Shown: positions 1-12,809, counted from the first letter of the stretch. The stretch is 64,000 nt of DNA from Molossus alvarezi (GCA_037176705.1 CM073886.1:7006001-7070000); one strand, 5' to 3'. Notes: generated by a model from the letters alone, not told the origin. Program-made: numbers and translations.

Positions 1-2920
1 TTTTGAGTGCTGTTGGCACGTCAATGGGATGTTTTTATTCAGGCTAATCAGCTGCAAGGACTAGCTGTTCCCACTAACCACCGACCTCTGATTACCTTGG
101 ATGATCAGCGGTGCTCTGGTACCCACTGAGTCCATTTCTTGAGTGTGTCACTTGTGGACGTGGTTGTGGGGGGGTTGGTGCTTTTACGTGGTCTGAAGCT
201 GTTCACTGGGTGTGCTGGCTCTGGGGCAAGGTTAGCCACTGCTTGTGTTCTACCAGGGCCACCAGGCATAAGCTACAAAGCCATCTGCCAATGCCTGCTT
301 CTAGTGCCAGGCCTGGGGCCACTTAGCAAGAGGTATGGGGCTCACTGTGGCCAGATGCTGCTTGTTTGAGAGAATTTAGGAAAATCTGAAGCAGGAGTCA
401 AAACAGGCCGATCTATGGTAAAGCCACTGCAAACAGCTTTGATGGCCTGAAAGTTGGGTGGGGCAGGGCCTCAGGGAATCACCAGGGTGGGACAGACAGT
501 ATGAGCCAGGTTGCTGGAATCCCAGATATGGTGCATGTCTGACTGTCCTGTGGGGTAAGGGCTCACCAAAGGAACAGTGGCCTCTGTCTGTCCAGGAGAA
601 AGCTGCCTCTCTAGTGCTTGCCTCGATGCCAAACAACTCAGTTCTTCCCTGTAGGTGTCTGGTGCCTTTCAGGCTGCCTCCACTCTGCGCTGGAGCTTTG
701 AGGGAGTGGGTCTGAGCAAGTTTATGCTTGGGCCCTTTAAGAGGAGCTTCTTGGGTCTCCAGCAGCCTCAGCCTCCCTCAGCCTCAATTTCCGCTGCTTT
801 TACAGCCAGAAGTGATGGAGACTTCTCTTCCTGGCACTGGAACCCTGAGTCGGGCACCTGGTGTGGGGGGCAAGGACCCTTCACTCCTCAGGGAGGACCT
901 TCACAGCCGAGGTGTCCTCCTGATTTTTATCCTCCACACATGAGTGTGGGACCAGCCCATCCGCCTCTGCTCCTTCTACCAGTCTTGATGTGGCTGCTGC
1001 TTTAATTCCGTAATTGTAGGACTTCCATTCAGCTTGATGTCAGGCAGTTCTGAAGGATGGTTGTTCTGTAGTAATTTTGATGTGATTGTGGGAGGAGGCA
1101 AGTATTGTGTTTATCTATGCCGCCATCTTGACCAGAAGTCCATTTTTATACTTTATGTTTCTCTCTATATAAGTTTCTTCATCTTCTTAAAGCATTTCTT
1201 TTATTGTTTCTTGCAGTGCTGATTTGGTGGTAATGGACTCACTCCTTTAGCCTTTATTGTCTGGGAAACTCTTTATTTCATCTTTCATTTCAAATGATAG
1301 CCTTGCTGGGTAGAGTATCTTTGTTTCAGGTCTTTGCTTTGCGTTACTTTGAATACTTCCTGCCAGTCCCTTCTGGCCTGAAGTATTTCTGTTGAAAAAT
1401 CACCTGACCGCTTATGGGAACTCCCTGTTTCTCTATTGCTGCCCTTAAGATTCTCTCTTAGTCTTTAGCCTTTGCCATTTAAATTATGACTTGTCTTGGT
1501 ACCGGTCTCTTTGGGTTTATCTTTATTGGGACTCTGTGCTTCCTGAACTTGTGTGACTTTTTCCTTTACCAGGTTAGGGAACTTTTTTGTCACTTATTCC
1601 AAACAGGTTTTTTGTCCCTTGCTCACTTTATTCTCCTTTGGTACCCCTATGATACAGATATTGTTATGTTTTTGGTTGTCCCAAAGTTCCCTTAAATGAT
1701 CTTGTTTTTTAAAATTCTTTTTTCTTTTTGTTGCTGTGATTGTGTGTGTGTGTGTGTTTCTGTTTTGTCTTTCAAATTGATGATGATAGATCCTCTGCTT
1801 CATTCAGCCTGCTTTTAATTCCTTTCAGTGTATTCTTGATGTCAGATATGGTATTCATTTCCAAATGCTTTTTATTCATGGTTTCTATGTCCTTTTTCAT
1901 GCTGATGTAGTCCTCACTCAGTTCCTTGAGCATGCTTATAACCATTATTCTGAACTCTACGTTTGACAAGTTGCTTCATCTTTTTCTGGAGATTCTTCCT
2001 TTTCTTTCATTTGGGGGTTGTTTCTTTCTCTCCTCATTTTAGCTGTCTCTCTGTGTTTGTTTCTATGTATTAGATAAAACTGCTCTGATTTCCAGTCTTC
2101 ATGGGGTGGCCTTATGTAGTAAGTGCCATGTGGGACCCAATGGTGCATTCTCTTTGATCTCCTGAGCTGGATGCTCTAGGAATGTTCCTTGTGTGGGTTA
2201 TTGCCCCCCCCCCTTCTAATTGGGTCTTGATTGTGTTGTCTTGTTCATGGGTGGGGTCTCCTCTCAGGCTGACTGTGAGGCTCAACTCTGACCACATTGT
2301 GTGAGCTGATATACAGTTGCTGATGGAACAAAACAAAACTAGAGACAAAAACATTCAAAGGACCCCAACAACAGCAGCAAAAACAACCGCAAAAGAAATG
2401 AGAATTAGGAAAAAGAAAAGAGGATAAGAATAAGAAAAGAAAATATGAGGTGGAAGAAAAAAGAATAGGAAGGGAGAGAGATAAAGAAGAATAAGAAAAG
2501 AAAATGGTTAAGAAAAGAGGAAGGAAAATTATGAAAAGGGGAAAATGAAGAGAAAGAAGAAAGAAACTAAGAAAAGCAGATAAGCGAAAGAAGAGGGAAA
2601 ACAGTAAAAAAAGGGAGAAAAATAAGAGATCAAAGAAAAAAGAGAGAAAATAATAACAAAGCAATAAAAAAAGAAAAAAAAATGCAAAATGTAGTTTGTG
2701 TTGGCAGGGTTTAGTGCCTGCTGTGATCTCCCTTTGTGTCCTGCTCTTATGTTGACTGAGGCTGTTTTGTTTGCCTTGTTTGCCGGTTGGTTCCAGGCTT
2801 CCCCAGAGGTCTGTGGTGCTAGCCACTGTCAAAACTGTCCACTTTTGGCTCTTAGGAACCTGTTCGAAGGTTCAAGCTATCCACAGCTTGTGGTTACCTC
2901 CACAGGGCTTGGCTGCACAT
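1..2920 (-). mobile_element. Old L1 LINE, mostly ORF1 N-terminus and 5' region
   Basis: Read on the minus strand, 1969-1772 encodes EFRIMVISMLKELSEDYISM followed by KKDIETMNKKHLEMNTISDI, the ORF1p coiled-coil region of a mammalian L1. Positions 1970-2900 are 5'UTR-like, with a long purine block on the + strand. Positions 1-1700 look like further L1-derived sequence, but I could not fit them into one collinear element and they may be a second copy. No complete ORF remains. The edges are approximate. Confidence 0.65.
2345..2690 (+). repeat. Long polypurine (A/G) tract
   Basis: About 340 bp is almost purely A and G on the + strand (for example runs of 'gaaaagaaaa' and 'agaagaaagaaa'), lying in the 5' region of the L1. 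It gives a spurious 195-residue Phe/Leu/Ser-rich reading frame on the minus strand. Confidence 0.85.
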
Positions 2921-2974
2921 AGGAGAGGCCATTGCACTCCAGGCTAGCTTTTCAATAGCACAGGGCCAAGGGAG

Positions 2975-3170
2975 TACCATGACTTTGGGAACCAGATTTG
3001 AATCCTGATTCCACACTGTACTAGCTATATGATTTTGGACAAGTCACTTAACCTTTTTGAGGTTCAGTTTTTTTCATCTATAAAAGGGAAACATATTTAT
3101 TATTTTTTAAAAGTGAAAATATACATAAAGTACTCAGCTTAGTTACTAACCCTTTAATTGCTGAGAAGTT
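2975..3170 (+). repeat. MIR SINE fragment
   Basis: The core 'ctagctatatgattttggacaagtcactt' region (compared by pattern) and 'catctataaaa' follow the MIR consensus order (Ctagctgtgtgacc... then catctgtaaaatg). It is old and diverged. Confidence 0.75.
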
Positions 3171-4423
3171 TGTTCTCATTCCTAGATCTAGAACTTGCAG
3201 ATTTGTTCAGGGGATGAACAATTGCCGACTGGAATGTTGTGTTTGTGAAGCATGTGTCAAATATGCTGGATCAGGTAGACCTATTAGGCCCATCAACCTT
3301 ACTCCTTTTGCTAGATACTGTAAAGGATAGAACTAGATGTCGTAGATGGATCGCTACTAGCATTTAAATCCTGAGAGCTGAAGTGTTTGGGCATAGGTGG
3401 ACTACTTATATATATTTTTCCAGTTGACTTTCTGAAGGGGGAGATGTGGGAAAAGTGGTTAGTTTGCCTTGATGAGAGTATTGAGAAACAACTTATCCCC
3501 TATGCTTACAACATCAGCAGATGCTGTCGTATTTCTTTGAGAGGAACTGTGGTACTTCATTTAAGTACTAAGGAGACGATTTTTTGCTGGGAAAACACTT
3601 GCTTAACCTCATCAAGAAGTTTTCAAAATGAAGTTTGAGAAGGGAGAAAAAGTTCTAGGTAGATAGTAAGGGAACATCCTATGGAGTAAAGTTAGTGACA
3701 CGGAAGATTAGAGAAGGGTGTGCCTATGACTCCCAGAATGTAAGGAACAGATGCTGAACATCCCTGACCTTGCTACATAATATATGCCCAGAGTATCATG
3801 AGAAAAGTAGAATAAATGCATTTTTGGGGTGCCACTGAGAATTTATGAGAGGGGTTCATGACTAGGCATTTGAATGCTTCCTAGAGGCACTTTGTTAAGT
3901 AACCATGCCTCATTCAATCCTTATAAAAATGTTATGAAGTAGATATATATCCCCAATTTCAATATGGAACCTGAGCCTGTAGATGGTTAAGTATTTAGAG
4001 ATAGTAATCAGCTTTTGATGGGTAACTCAGCCATGATGTAACTTAATTACGTTAGTTTCCTCTTCCTCTCATATGCTGAGGCTGGCTTGATCCTTGACTT
4101 TCCAGTATGGGGGAGTGAGTAAGTCATAGTTACAGTTGGCACCAGTATGTTTTGCTATTGTGTTAGCCAGGTGACAGTTCTACTTGGGACAATGACGAAA
4201 TATAACAAGTAGTCGTCCTTTTCTTGCACCTTCTAACTGATTTTAGCAGTCATTCTTCACTGTACATAGTGTCACTCACTCACTCACTGTTCACTGTCTA
4301 CCTGTATCTCCACTGGCTACATCCATCAGTAGAGCCAACTTGAGCTTTGTGTAATCTCACTTAGGTCACCTTTTAGCACCCCTTCCAATTTCTTACGTAT
4401 TCGCCTATTTCTTTTATCTTTCT

Positions 4424-4620
4424 TAAAAAATATGTTTTTATTGATTTTAGAGAGAGTATGGGAGCGGGAGAGAGAGAGATAGAAATATCATTGAGAAAGA
4501 AACATCAACGTTGATCGGTTTCCTCCTGCATGCCCCCTATTGGGGGTCAAGCAACTCATGCTTGTGCCCTGACTCAGAATCTAACCAATGACCTCTTCTT
4601 GGTGCATGGGTGGACAGTCT
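4424..4620 (-). mobile_element. Bat tRNA-SINE (VES type), head truncated
   Basis: It reads in reverse: T-rich tail complement, 'tgattttagagagag', 'cctcctgcatgcccccta' and 'ctgactcagaatctaacca'. The tRNA-like A-box end that would follow at the right is missing after 'catgggtgga'. It is more diverged than most copies here. Confidence 0.75.
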
Positions 4621-5307
4621 CTCTCATCTTACCTTCTAGTTCATATCCCTTGAATCTTTCCTTGTCTGCCCGATATTCATAATGTTCCTTCTGGAAAGCT
4701 TCCTCAAGGTAGAGTTTAGGTAGAAATTTTCTCTTTGTGTGTCAATTTTTTTCAAGTATCTGATGATTTTTGGTTGTCTGTTGATATAAATGAAGGTTTA
4801 GGTTATAGACTCTATGGCAATTAATGTTGGTAACTGGAGTGGGTTCCCCTTAACTTTGCTTAGCTTTTATTACCCTGTAGGCTCCTCCCTCAAACAGGAG
4901 GGCTGATGCTGAGCTGAGCTATGTGTGTGAAGAGTGTGGTTGGCAGGCTTCACTTCACTTTAGGGTGTGAGGGAGGGGTGGCAGTAGTTAGCAATAAGAA
5001 AGGCTTTGATCTGGGTCATCAAACCTGCCTTCTGCCAACGGTTTAGTTTTTTTTTATTCTTTTTGACTTATAAACACCCTTTATTTGCCAAATGCCACAT
5101 TGGGAGCTGGGAACACATCTTTACTCATAAAGTCTACATTTAATGTGCTTAAAATTTAAGGTTTAGAGTCTTTAAAAAAAAGTATTTCTTTAGTTTTAGG
5201 CTGGATTTGAATGCAGCTGCACTTTTAACCATGTAGGCATGAGAATGGAAAGTGCCAGGGAGGAGGTGAGCAGTGGCCTTTCTAACCCTTCAGGCAGTCC
5301 TGCTGCA

Positions 5308-5546
5308 CTCTTTTTTTTTAATCTTCACCCGAGGACATTTTTCCATTTTTTGTTCAGATAGAGTAGGAGGGAGAGAGAGAGAGAGAAACATCGACGTGAA
5401 GGGACACATCGAGTGGCTGCCACCCGCAGGACCCAACCACGGCCAGGGACAAACTGCAGCTGAGGTACGTGCCCTTAGCGGGAACCGAACCCGGGTCTCT
5501 CTGGACCGCAGGCCAACGCTCTAACCGCTGGGCCAAACTGGCCAGG
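5308..5546 (-). mobile_element. Ves-like SINE with 14-bp TSD
   Basis: This is a full-length antisense copy flanked by perfect target-site duplications 'gcagtcctgctgca' at 5294-5307 and 5547-5560. The + strand holds 'tgttcag|atagag' at 5357 and 'gctgag|gtacgt' at 5464, an acceptor- and donor-like pair. The open frame on + from 5273 is SINE sequence. Confidence 0.95.
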
Positions 5547-6461
5547 GCAGTCCTGCTGCATTCTAATTTTTGCTCTCCCAGCTCTAATCTTGGAGCCTCT
5601 CTAGAGCCCCATCAGAGGATGGCATGTACATTCATTTAGGACTTAAAGTGTTTATTCTTGGGTTGGAGCTTCCTTTATTCTTGTTTATTTCTCAGCTCTG
5701 AATAGATTTATTACCTTTTTTTTCTATCATTTCAGTAAGATACAGTGAAAAAAAAGAGGCAGACACATTTGCCCAAGTCTGTCATTTTGAAATGAGCCAG
5801 AGGTTCTTTAGACAAGTTTGAGTATTTGTGATTTTAAGAATTGAAACAAGCTTATTTAATTAATGCATTATTGTTTCCCAAGTATTTATAGAATAGTTTG
5901 GAATGCTTTTAGAATGTGAAATTATTGTCATGCTGAAGTACATCATCTATATATGAATAACTTATGTTCTAAAAATAGTTACATAGTTTTTTAGAGCAAG
6001 GACAGCCAAAGATACCCCAGATACCTGGGCAGGAGAGGATTTTGGCATTGCCATTTGCTACTAATAATTGATAATTGGGACCAGAAGCAAGGTATCTCTG
6101 GCTCACATGATGTTATTTATATTATAGAATTGTTTCCTGATGTAACATTAGCTAATTTCAGGTTGTCTTCCTTGATAATGACATTAACCTGTTAACCGGG
6201 GAATAACCGGGGAATTCCCTTTTTACTGTATGCAACGTTTGACATATTTATTTATACATCCCGCTTGGTTAACAGGTTAAGATAAAATCTCTATATGGTG
6301 GCTATATAGATTTAGGTTGTAATTTGTGTTTATTTCAGTGAATGATAAAAGAATAATTTGCCATGTCTTTACTTCTAATAGAGTGAAAATGAATCTGTAT
6401 GCAACATTATTTTTATTTCTTAATACATTTTGGGAAAGTTAATTGCAACTGTATGGTTCAG

Positions 6462-6549
6462 GGATTTAGTGCAAGAAGAAGAACAGTTGATGGAAGAAAA
6501 GAAAAAGAAAAAAGACGACAAGAAAAAGAAGGAAGCTGCTCAAAAGAAG
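6462..6549 (+). CDS. TNRC6A: TNRC6A exon: charged N-terminal segment
   Basis: The exon has 88 nt. The first base completes a codon begun in the upstream exon, then 29 codons read [20 protein letters not shown] followed by KKKEAAQKK. It is bounded by a 'gttcag' acceptor and a 'gtagta' donor, with the exon ending in AAG. The Glu-rich then Lys-rich stretch matches residues from about 19 of the human protein and is probably helical or disordered. The preceding exon, encoding roughly 18 residues and the start Met, was not found at 1-6461. A good match to this short exon alone would be weak evidence, but the phase and the next exons confirm it. Confidence 0.93.
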
Positions 6550-9500
6550 GTAGTATATGTATAAACTATTTATATTAAGCAGTTGAAACATAAATTTAAA
6601 AATAAAATTACTCTTATTGAATTTTAAAGCATTCGATTTAATGTTTTAACTTCAATGCAGTTTCATTTTAACCTTTAATATCTTTGACTATGTATATATA
6701 GTAACTTGCCAAATGCATACGATTTAATTTTAATTTAACTTAATGTATAGTTATTTAATTTTGCCAATAGTTTTTTTCCAAAGGTAAGTGCTTTGTATAG
6801 GTCTTTACCTTTCAATTAGCTGTTGATAGGTTTTCATAATCTGTCATTTCATAAGTGAGAAGAGAATGGAATTGGTAGCTGCATAGATGGATTTGAAATC
6901 TGGCTCTCTCATATGGCATACAGAGCATTGTGGCCTTAAACTTTATTTATTCTTTCTGGGCCTTTAAAGTTTTCTTATGTTTTGTAAAATGAGTATTAAA
7001 TTAAACGAGATAATGTAATACATACACATAATAATACACAATTGGAAATAAAGTAATACAACAATATAGTGATAAAGGAAATGGTATTGTACATAATAGA
7101 AAATAAAGTGTCAATTTCCTTTTCACTTTTTGTTTAGTACCTGGACTGGTTTTTAAAATTTGCAGTTTTTATTATGGTATTTTAATTAACTCTAAGACAC
7201 AATTTGTTGCAAAAGCTGTTTAGCCAGAAACGGTAACCAAAGCAATACAAATTGCAGAAAAATAAAAGATTATGTTCATAATTTCAAAAATTTTTACAAG
7301 TTAATACTAAGGGCTTATGAAGGTTAACTGAGCTGGCTCTCATTTATAGTATCAAGCTTTCAAGGCTCTTAATTGTTCTAAAAGACCCAGTGAAATTACT
7401 GTTGTATTTTTGTATTCTAATGAAAAATTATGATTTTAATTTTTAATTTATATGTAACTCTTTTGTGCCAGGCACTGTGCTAGGAACTGGATGTATATAA
7501 CAGCAACATAGCTCTACAATATTTAATAGGGGAAAACATAGGATACAAAACTCTGGTAGGTAGGGAACTGTTAAAGCAGAGAGAACTGCTTAACTTGGCG
7601 TGAAACAGGGCAGGTGACAGGGAAATTTTGGGGGAATAGAAGTTGGCCAAGTGAAGAAGGAGCAGAATACAAAAGGATTCCAAACAGACTAACTTCAGAA
7701 GAAAATGTCCATAGCCTTGCGGTAAAGTATGGGTTCTGATGGGGAGCTAGCCAAGGGTAGAAATGTCAGGGAACGAGACTCAGGAGGTTGATGGTAGCTA
7801 TCAACTCTTCTAGGGGTTTGGGCCATTGAGTTTACCTTGGCAAATTATAGATTGGATTGAAAGGGGAAGAAACTAGAAACTGAGATACTGGTGCAGGGAC
7901 TAAAAAAAGTCCACAGAAGTTTTTGAAAAGACACGAAGAGAGAGGAACCTAGATTGACTCTTAGTTTCCAGATTGAGTGATTGAATACATTTTGGGAGCA
8001 GTTAATCAGGTTAGAGGATACACAGAACTGGTCCTTGAATAACGTGTTGATGAGATGTAGGAATTTAACTCTTGTTTATATCAATTAGCCTATTGGTTTC
8101 GTTTTACTCCTTTCCCCATAGTTCCAAGAACCTATTCAGGGCATTAAGTGAGGATTTATTATAATCCAGTTTTGGATGTGCTGAGGTTAGGTTGTGATCA
8201 GCTGATCCTGAGGAGGGGTGGAGTACACAGCACCATGGAGGAGGATTAAGGTTGGGGTGATAGGTGACTCCTGCCATTGGCCTTTTGGTTGCTCTCAGGA
8301 GTGAATGGAAAGAGATGCATCAGTATTTGTCATAGTTAGGGTTTGGAATAGGCTTCTAGTACAGTTATCCTGCTTTGCTTTTATGAAGAGCTATATTGGT
8401 ACTATCGAGTTTTGGCATTGACATTTGACAGTGCCCTTAGGCCTCTGTCAGAGGCCTGTGATATAGGATGGTCTTGGCAATCTGGTCAGTCCTTGCTCAG
8501 GATTTGTTATGAAAAAGTTGTGGCTTCTATAAGTCTAAGATTTTGGGCAGGCATATCAAACTCATGGTGTGAAGGCCATTTACTTAATGAAAAGAATTTA
8601 TAAGAAATTTAAGACATTTATTGAGGAAGATGCTTGGGCGTATTTTATGTAGAATTAGTAGTTTGGCAAGCATCTGAATATTGATCCCTATTGATCCTTG
8701 CTTCTAAGGAATCTTAAGATTTAGCTGGTAAGTCAGGATGTTGTGAAATGGTTAGAGAAGAGACCTAAGTTATTATATAAAGAAGCATGCTTATTTGGAA
8801 TTTACTTTGTTCACTGAGGACATTCTAAGAAAGGGAGGATTCACTGGAATTTCTTTGAATATTGTGTGTTTAAAATATGTAATGTGAGTATAATTTTTAA
8901 GTTATAACATACAAATTATGGCTCTCGTTGTTAGTTTGTTTTTTTCATATCCAGTTTCCAAATCACTAGTTCAATATCTGTAACCATAAATGACAATTTT
9001 TGTGCCATTGGCTTCTCACTAGATCTGAAGTGACAGCTTTCCATGTTCTCACTTCACGCCCGCCTCGACGTATGGTTCTAGTTTCTCATCTCAACCATGT
9101 CCTGCTAGAGCTGTTCTCAGAGGCTTAGAGAGGTGGGCAGTGTTTTCTTTTTTTGCCAGACCTTCAGCATTGGTAAGGTATTTTTTTATGTCCCACAAAC
9201 ACAGTAATACCTAGTCAGTGAACACAATATAAAGGAAGGTTTAATACCTCTAATGTTAAGATTAGTAGGCTAGACTGCCACTGTGACACTGTTCTTCAGA
9301 TTCCAAATAACCAGCTTACAACTGCATTTAAATACAACCCATTGGTGAAGTGAGGACAGCTGGTATTTCTAGATGCTGTTACTAAATAGCTTTTAAAAAA
9401 CAAAACAGAAAAAACTCTCAAGGTGACATGTTTACAGCCCATATGAAAGATTGTGAGTTACAAGAGTTTTGAGACCAGTTTCTTCGAGCTTGTCTGTTGT

Positions 9501-9914
9501 AGGAGCAAGCAGGTATATCCAGGTAGGTGGCAGACATCTACATAAGGCATGTAGGCAGGCCCATTATATGTTGGAACATAAATTCACTAAAAGAAAAAAT
9601 TTGCCTGTTTCATCTGTGTATACTTTTTAAAAATCTATATATTTTATTTCTGAAAAAAACTTCAGATACTCTATGTTCTAATCCATTCATTATATATATA
9701 AGGGACCCAAGCATTAAAGTTAGTTAAATGTCTAACCATGGTTTCATCAGGGTGCTGGAACTAGGAATAGAATCAAAATCTTCTATTCCTCAGCTGGTGC
9801 TTTTCCAGAACTCAGTACCATGGCTTTATCCGTTCTGTACAGAACTTACTATGCGTTTGCTTTGTTTTCACAATCTAAAGGTGAACTTTAAAGCTGGAAA
9901 TAATATATATATGG
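6550..9914 (+). other. Intron segment with no clear element
   Basis: This AT-rich intronic DNA follows the 6462-6549 exon. 'gccaggcactgtgctagg' near 7470 and the purine-rich stretch 7560-8030 look like an old L2/MIR-type repeat, but I cannot set edges. Nothing else is recognised. Confidence 0.5.
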
Positions 9915-10175
9915 TTTTTTTTTTTTTTTTTTTTATCCTTACCCAAGGACATTTTTGCATTTAACTTCAGATAGAGCTGGAGGGAGAGAGGGCGGGAGGG
10001 AGAGAGGGAGAAACAGAAACATCAATGTGAGAGAGACATCTACTGGCTTCCATTCACATGACCCCAACTGGGGCTGGAGAAAAACTGCAACCGAGGTATG
10101 TGCCCTTAGCGGGAACCAAACCCAGGTCTCTCTGGTCTGCAGACCGATACTCTAACCACTGAGCCAAACCAGCAT
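9915..10175 (-). mobile_element. Ves-like SINE
   Basis: The T20 tail complement at 9915-9934 is followed by 'atccttacccaaggacat', 'cttcagatagagctgg', the purine block and the tRNA-like head ending 'gagccaaacc'. It is full length. It is the source of spurious + strand reading frames at 9955-10155. Confidence 0.93.
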
Positions 10176-11234
10176 GCTATTATGGTAATTTTTATAAGGC
10201 ATTAAAAGGTCTTATGCCATGGGTGCAAAAAACAGTCTCTAGTAGCCACTGTAGTCTTTTAAAGAAATTGTACTTCAGACCACAGGTTATTTTTTTATTA
10301 AAAACAACAACAACAACAACAAAAACCCCCAGATAACACAACTCCTTATATAAACAACCAGACACCAACAAGGCTTTCTACAATGTTTTTATTATGATAG
10401 CTTTTCTTATTTTGTCTATTTAAATATAAATTGATTTAAATTCATCTTTAAAGAAATATTGCACAAAAATTACATGTGTTTTATTGTATCTCAGCCCCAA
10501 TACATCTCAATTAATAGAGCTCAATGATTGAATGGCTTTGTTAAATTTTTTTTAAAATTTTTTTTGCAAAACCCTATTTTACATCTCAGAATGTTTTTAC
10601 TTATCGTCTATTTACTTATCTTCTGATTCTAAGACTTAGAAAATAATTTGACATAGTATTGGGAATATAGTTTCTGTACTTAAAAAGGGGGGAACAATAG
10701 TGGCAGTAAGTTGTTACCATAGATTTATATCCAGGTTCTGTTTTTAGAAGAAATTTCCAGGAGTCTTGAGGATATACAGTGAGGAGGAAAAAGAAGGTTG
10801 AGAAATGGGTTAATTATAGAGGGGATAATTTAGTATAACCTTTATTTTAAACTTGTAATTGTAGTTCCTAGAAAGCATTTAATCGTTGAGGGCTGGAAGG
10901 AAGCAACAATACAAATTGGGATCTTTTTTTAAGAGACAGTTTTGTTACTTAGTGTTAAGTGCTGAAGGGACTTATAGGCTTTGTGGATTCAAATGTGTTT
11001 GTTCACTTTGTTTAAATGAGACTTCATTCTCTTTTAGAAATTTTAGTGTTTACTTTTCTTGTCTCTCAAAGACCATTTTGTTCTGAGACTAGGGATCATA
11101 TTAAGCAGTCTAAGTGGCAGTTTTGTTTGTTTGTTTGCTTTTTCAGTAAGCTAGGGGATAATATAACCAGGCCTGAAACTTGCACTCATCTAGAGTGTCC
11201 CCTTATGGTCCTGCCCCTTATTTTAGCTTTCTGC
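10176..11234 (+). other. Intron segment, no recognised element
   Basis: This is AT-rich intron with an (AAC)n run near 10302-10325. I see no gene, SINE or conserved block in it. Confidence 0.5.
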
Positions 11235-12116
11235 AGTCATGTGCTGCATAAGAACATTTGGATCAGTGACTGATTGCATATACAACAGTGGTCCCCTAAG
11301 TTAAGAATGGAACTGAAATGTTCCCATCTCCTAGTGAAATGGTTTGGTGGTAGCTTGGTGCAATACTCAGATACTATTGTGTTACAGTTGTCTGCAGTGT
11401 TCAGTACAAGTAGTATGTGGTACAGGTTTGTAGCCTAGGAGCTATGGGGGAACAGAATTTGTCACCCCCAAATATGTCTTTTTGGCCTAAGGGTTATTTT
11501 AAGCTGGTTAATTTTAAGAAACAGCAGAGGTGGAGAAACTCTGAAAACCAAATAAAAGTTACCCTGTGTAAAAGACATTTACATTGTAAGGGAAATCTCT
11601 GTTTGTCACAGTGTCTTCCTCTACCAGGAAGAGGGGGGGTGACATTATCTCTAGAAACTCTCATTAGTGCAGAAGTTAATGACAAATCTGTATAAGCACC
11701 TTTACAAATCTGCTTTATTGTGCTTTTCCTGGGAACCTCCATAACTGACTCCCACCAACCCCAACATCTTCCATCTTTAGCTGAAGAAAGTATTTAAGGT
11801 GGTGGGTTCAGTTATTTTGGTAAGATTTTGTTTTCCTGGGTCTTTCCCATGTATATAGGAAGTATATATGTTGCTAAACTTTTTTGTTTTTCTTCTGTTA
11901 ATCTGTCATTTATTACAGATGTCTCTGTTAAAGACCCCGAGGGTAGAGGGAAAGTTATTTTTCCTCTCCTACAGAGCAGTAGGTCACATACCATGCAGCC
12001 AAAGTGTGCATTAGGCCATTCCTTCTAGGTTTGCTAAGTGCCTCTATGATCACATGACCATATCACCTCGTGACGCAGTTCTCAGAATGAATCCCCATTG
12101 TTAAGCAGCACGAGAT
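11235..12116 (+). mobile_element. DNA transposon relic split by an LTR
   Basis: The two ends are imperfect inverted repeats: 'catgtgctgcataag' at the left and 'ttaagcagcacgag' at the right. The sequence 'ggtttgtagcctaggagc' just before 11445 and the piece after 11973 are halves of one non-autonomous mammalian DNA transposon. They were separated by insertion of the LTR at 11445-11973. The family name is not certain. Confidence 0.65.
11445..11973 (+). mobile_element. Solitary LTR of an endogenous retrovirus
   Basis: The ~529-bp element begins TG and ends CA inside the DNA transposon. It has an LTR-like composition, with a TATA-like 'tatttaagg' near 11790 and a C/T-rich 3' part. The flanks 'gagcta' and 'gagcag' fit a short duplicated target. 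There are no gag, pol or env sequences and it is non-coding. It is probably a MER-class gamma-type (ERV1) LTR. Confidence 0.6.
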
Positions 12117-12264
12117 TATTCTCTTTTTCCTTTTTTAAACTCATTTTAATTCAGCAGACTTTGTTTAAACTCATTTTAGTTCAGTTCTAGACTTTGCTAA
12201 GAAATCATAGAAAAACTTCCTTACCAGCAGGTGGGGCTGATAGCAGCAGTAGCTGCTGCTATCT

Positions 12265-12485
12265 TATGAATGTTCTCTGTATGCCAGACATTGTCTTAAG
12301 CACTGTATATGAGTTAAATCATTTTATCCTCATTGTCACCCTTTTTGTTCTTGTCTTATAGATGAGGAAACCAAGCTTTAGAGAATTTAACTAATTTTGA
12401 CCAAGGTCACAGTGTGTAAGTGGTGGGGCCAGGACTCAAAGCCAGGCAGTCTAGCTCCAGGCTCTGACCTCTTAACCAGCAAGTA
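12265..12485 (-). repeat. MIR SINE
   Basis: It reads in reverse as a near-complete MIR: 'atgaggaaaccaagc' (complement of the tcctcatctgt region), 'ccaaggtcaca', 'ggactcaaagccaggcag' and 'gctctgacctcttaacca'. Confidence 0.85.
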
Positions 12486-12809
12486 TGCTTAGTGATAGAG
12501 GAGTTGGGACAAGTGGTACAGAGCCCAAAAGAAAGAAAACAGCTAGCATGCTATGTCTGCAACCTGTCTGGTGCCTTCATTAATGAATTGAGGCAGTTGT
12601 GAAAATTGCTTGTGGAATCGCAGCTTAGGTTTGTTTGTTTAAGGAAAAAAATGTATTCAAAATGTAAGTCATCCTGCTTCTAGACTTTTCAGAATTCTTT
12701 AATTCTGTAACTATACCTCACATTTGAATAGTGTTGTGTATTTTCCCACAAAAGATATTTTTATATTTTACTTGAACCTCATAATAGCCCTGTAAAGCAA
12801 ACAATACAG

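Noticed and set aside
2245..2832. A 195-codon minus-strand frame rich in Phe, Leu and Ser
   Set aside because: It is a translation of the polypurine tract in an L1 and has no family resemblance.
1..6461. Search for the TNRC6A start exon (MRELEAKATKDVERNLSR)
   Set aside because: No matching sequence with a donor in the needed phase was seen; it must lie upstream of the window or is too diverged for me to see.
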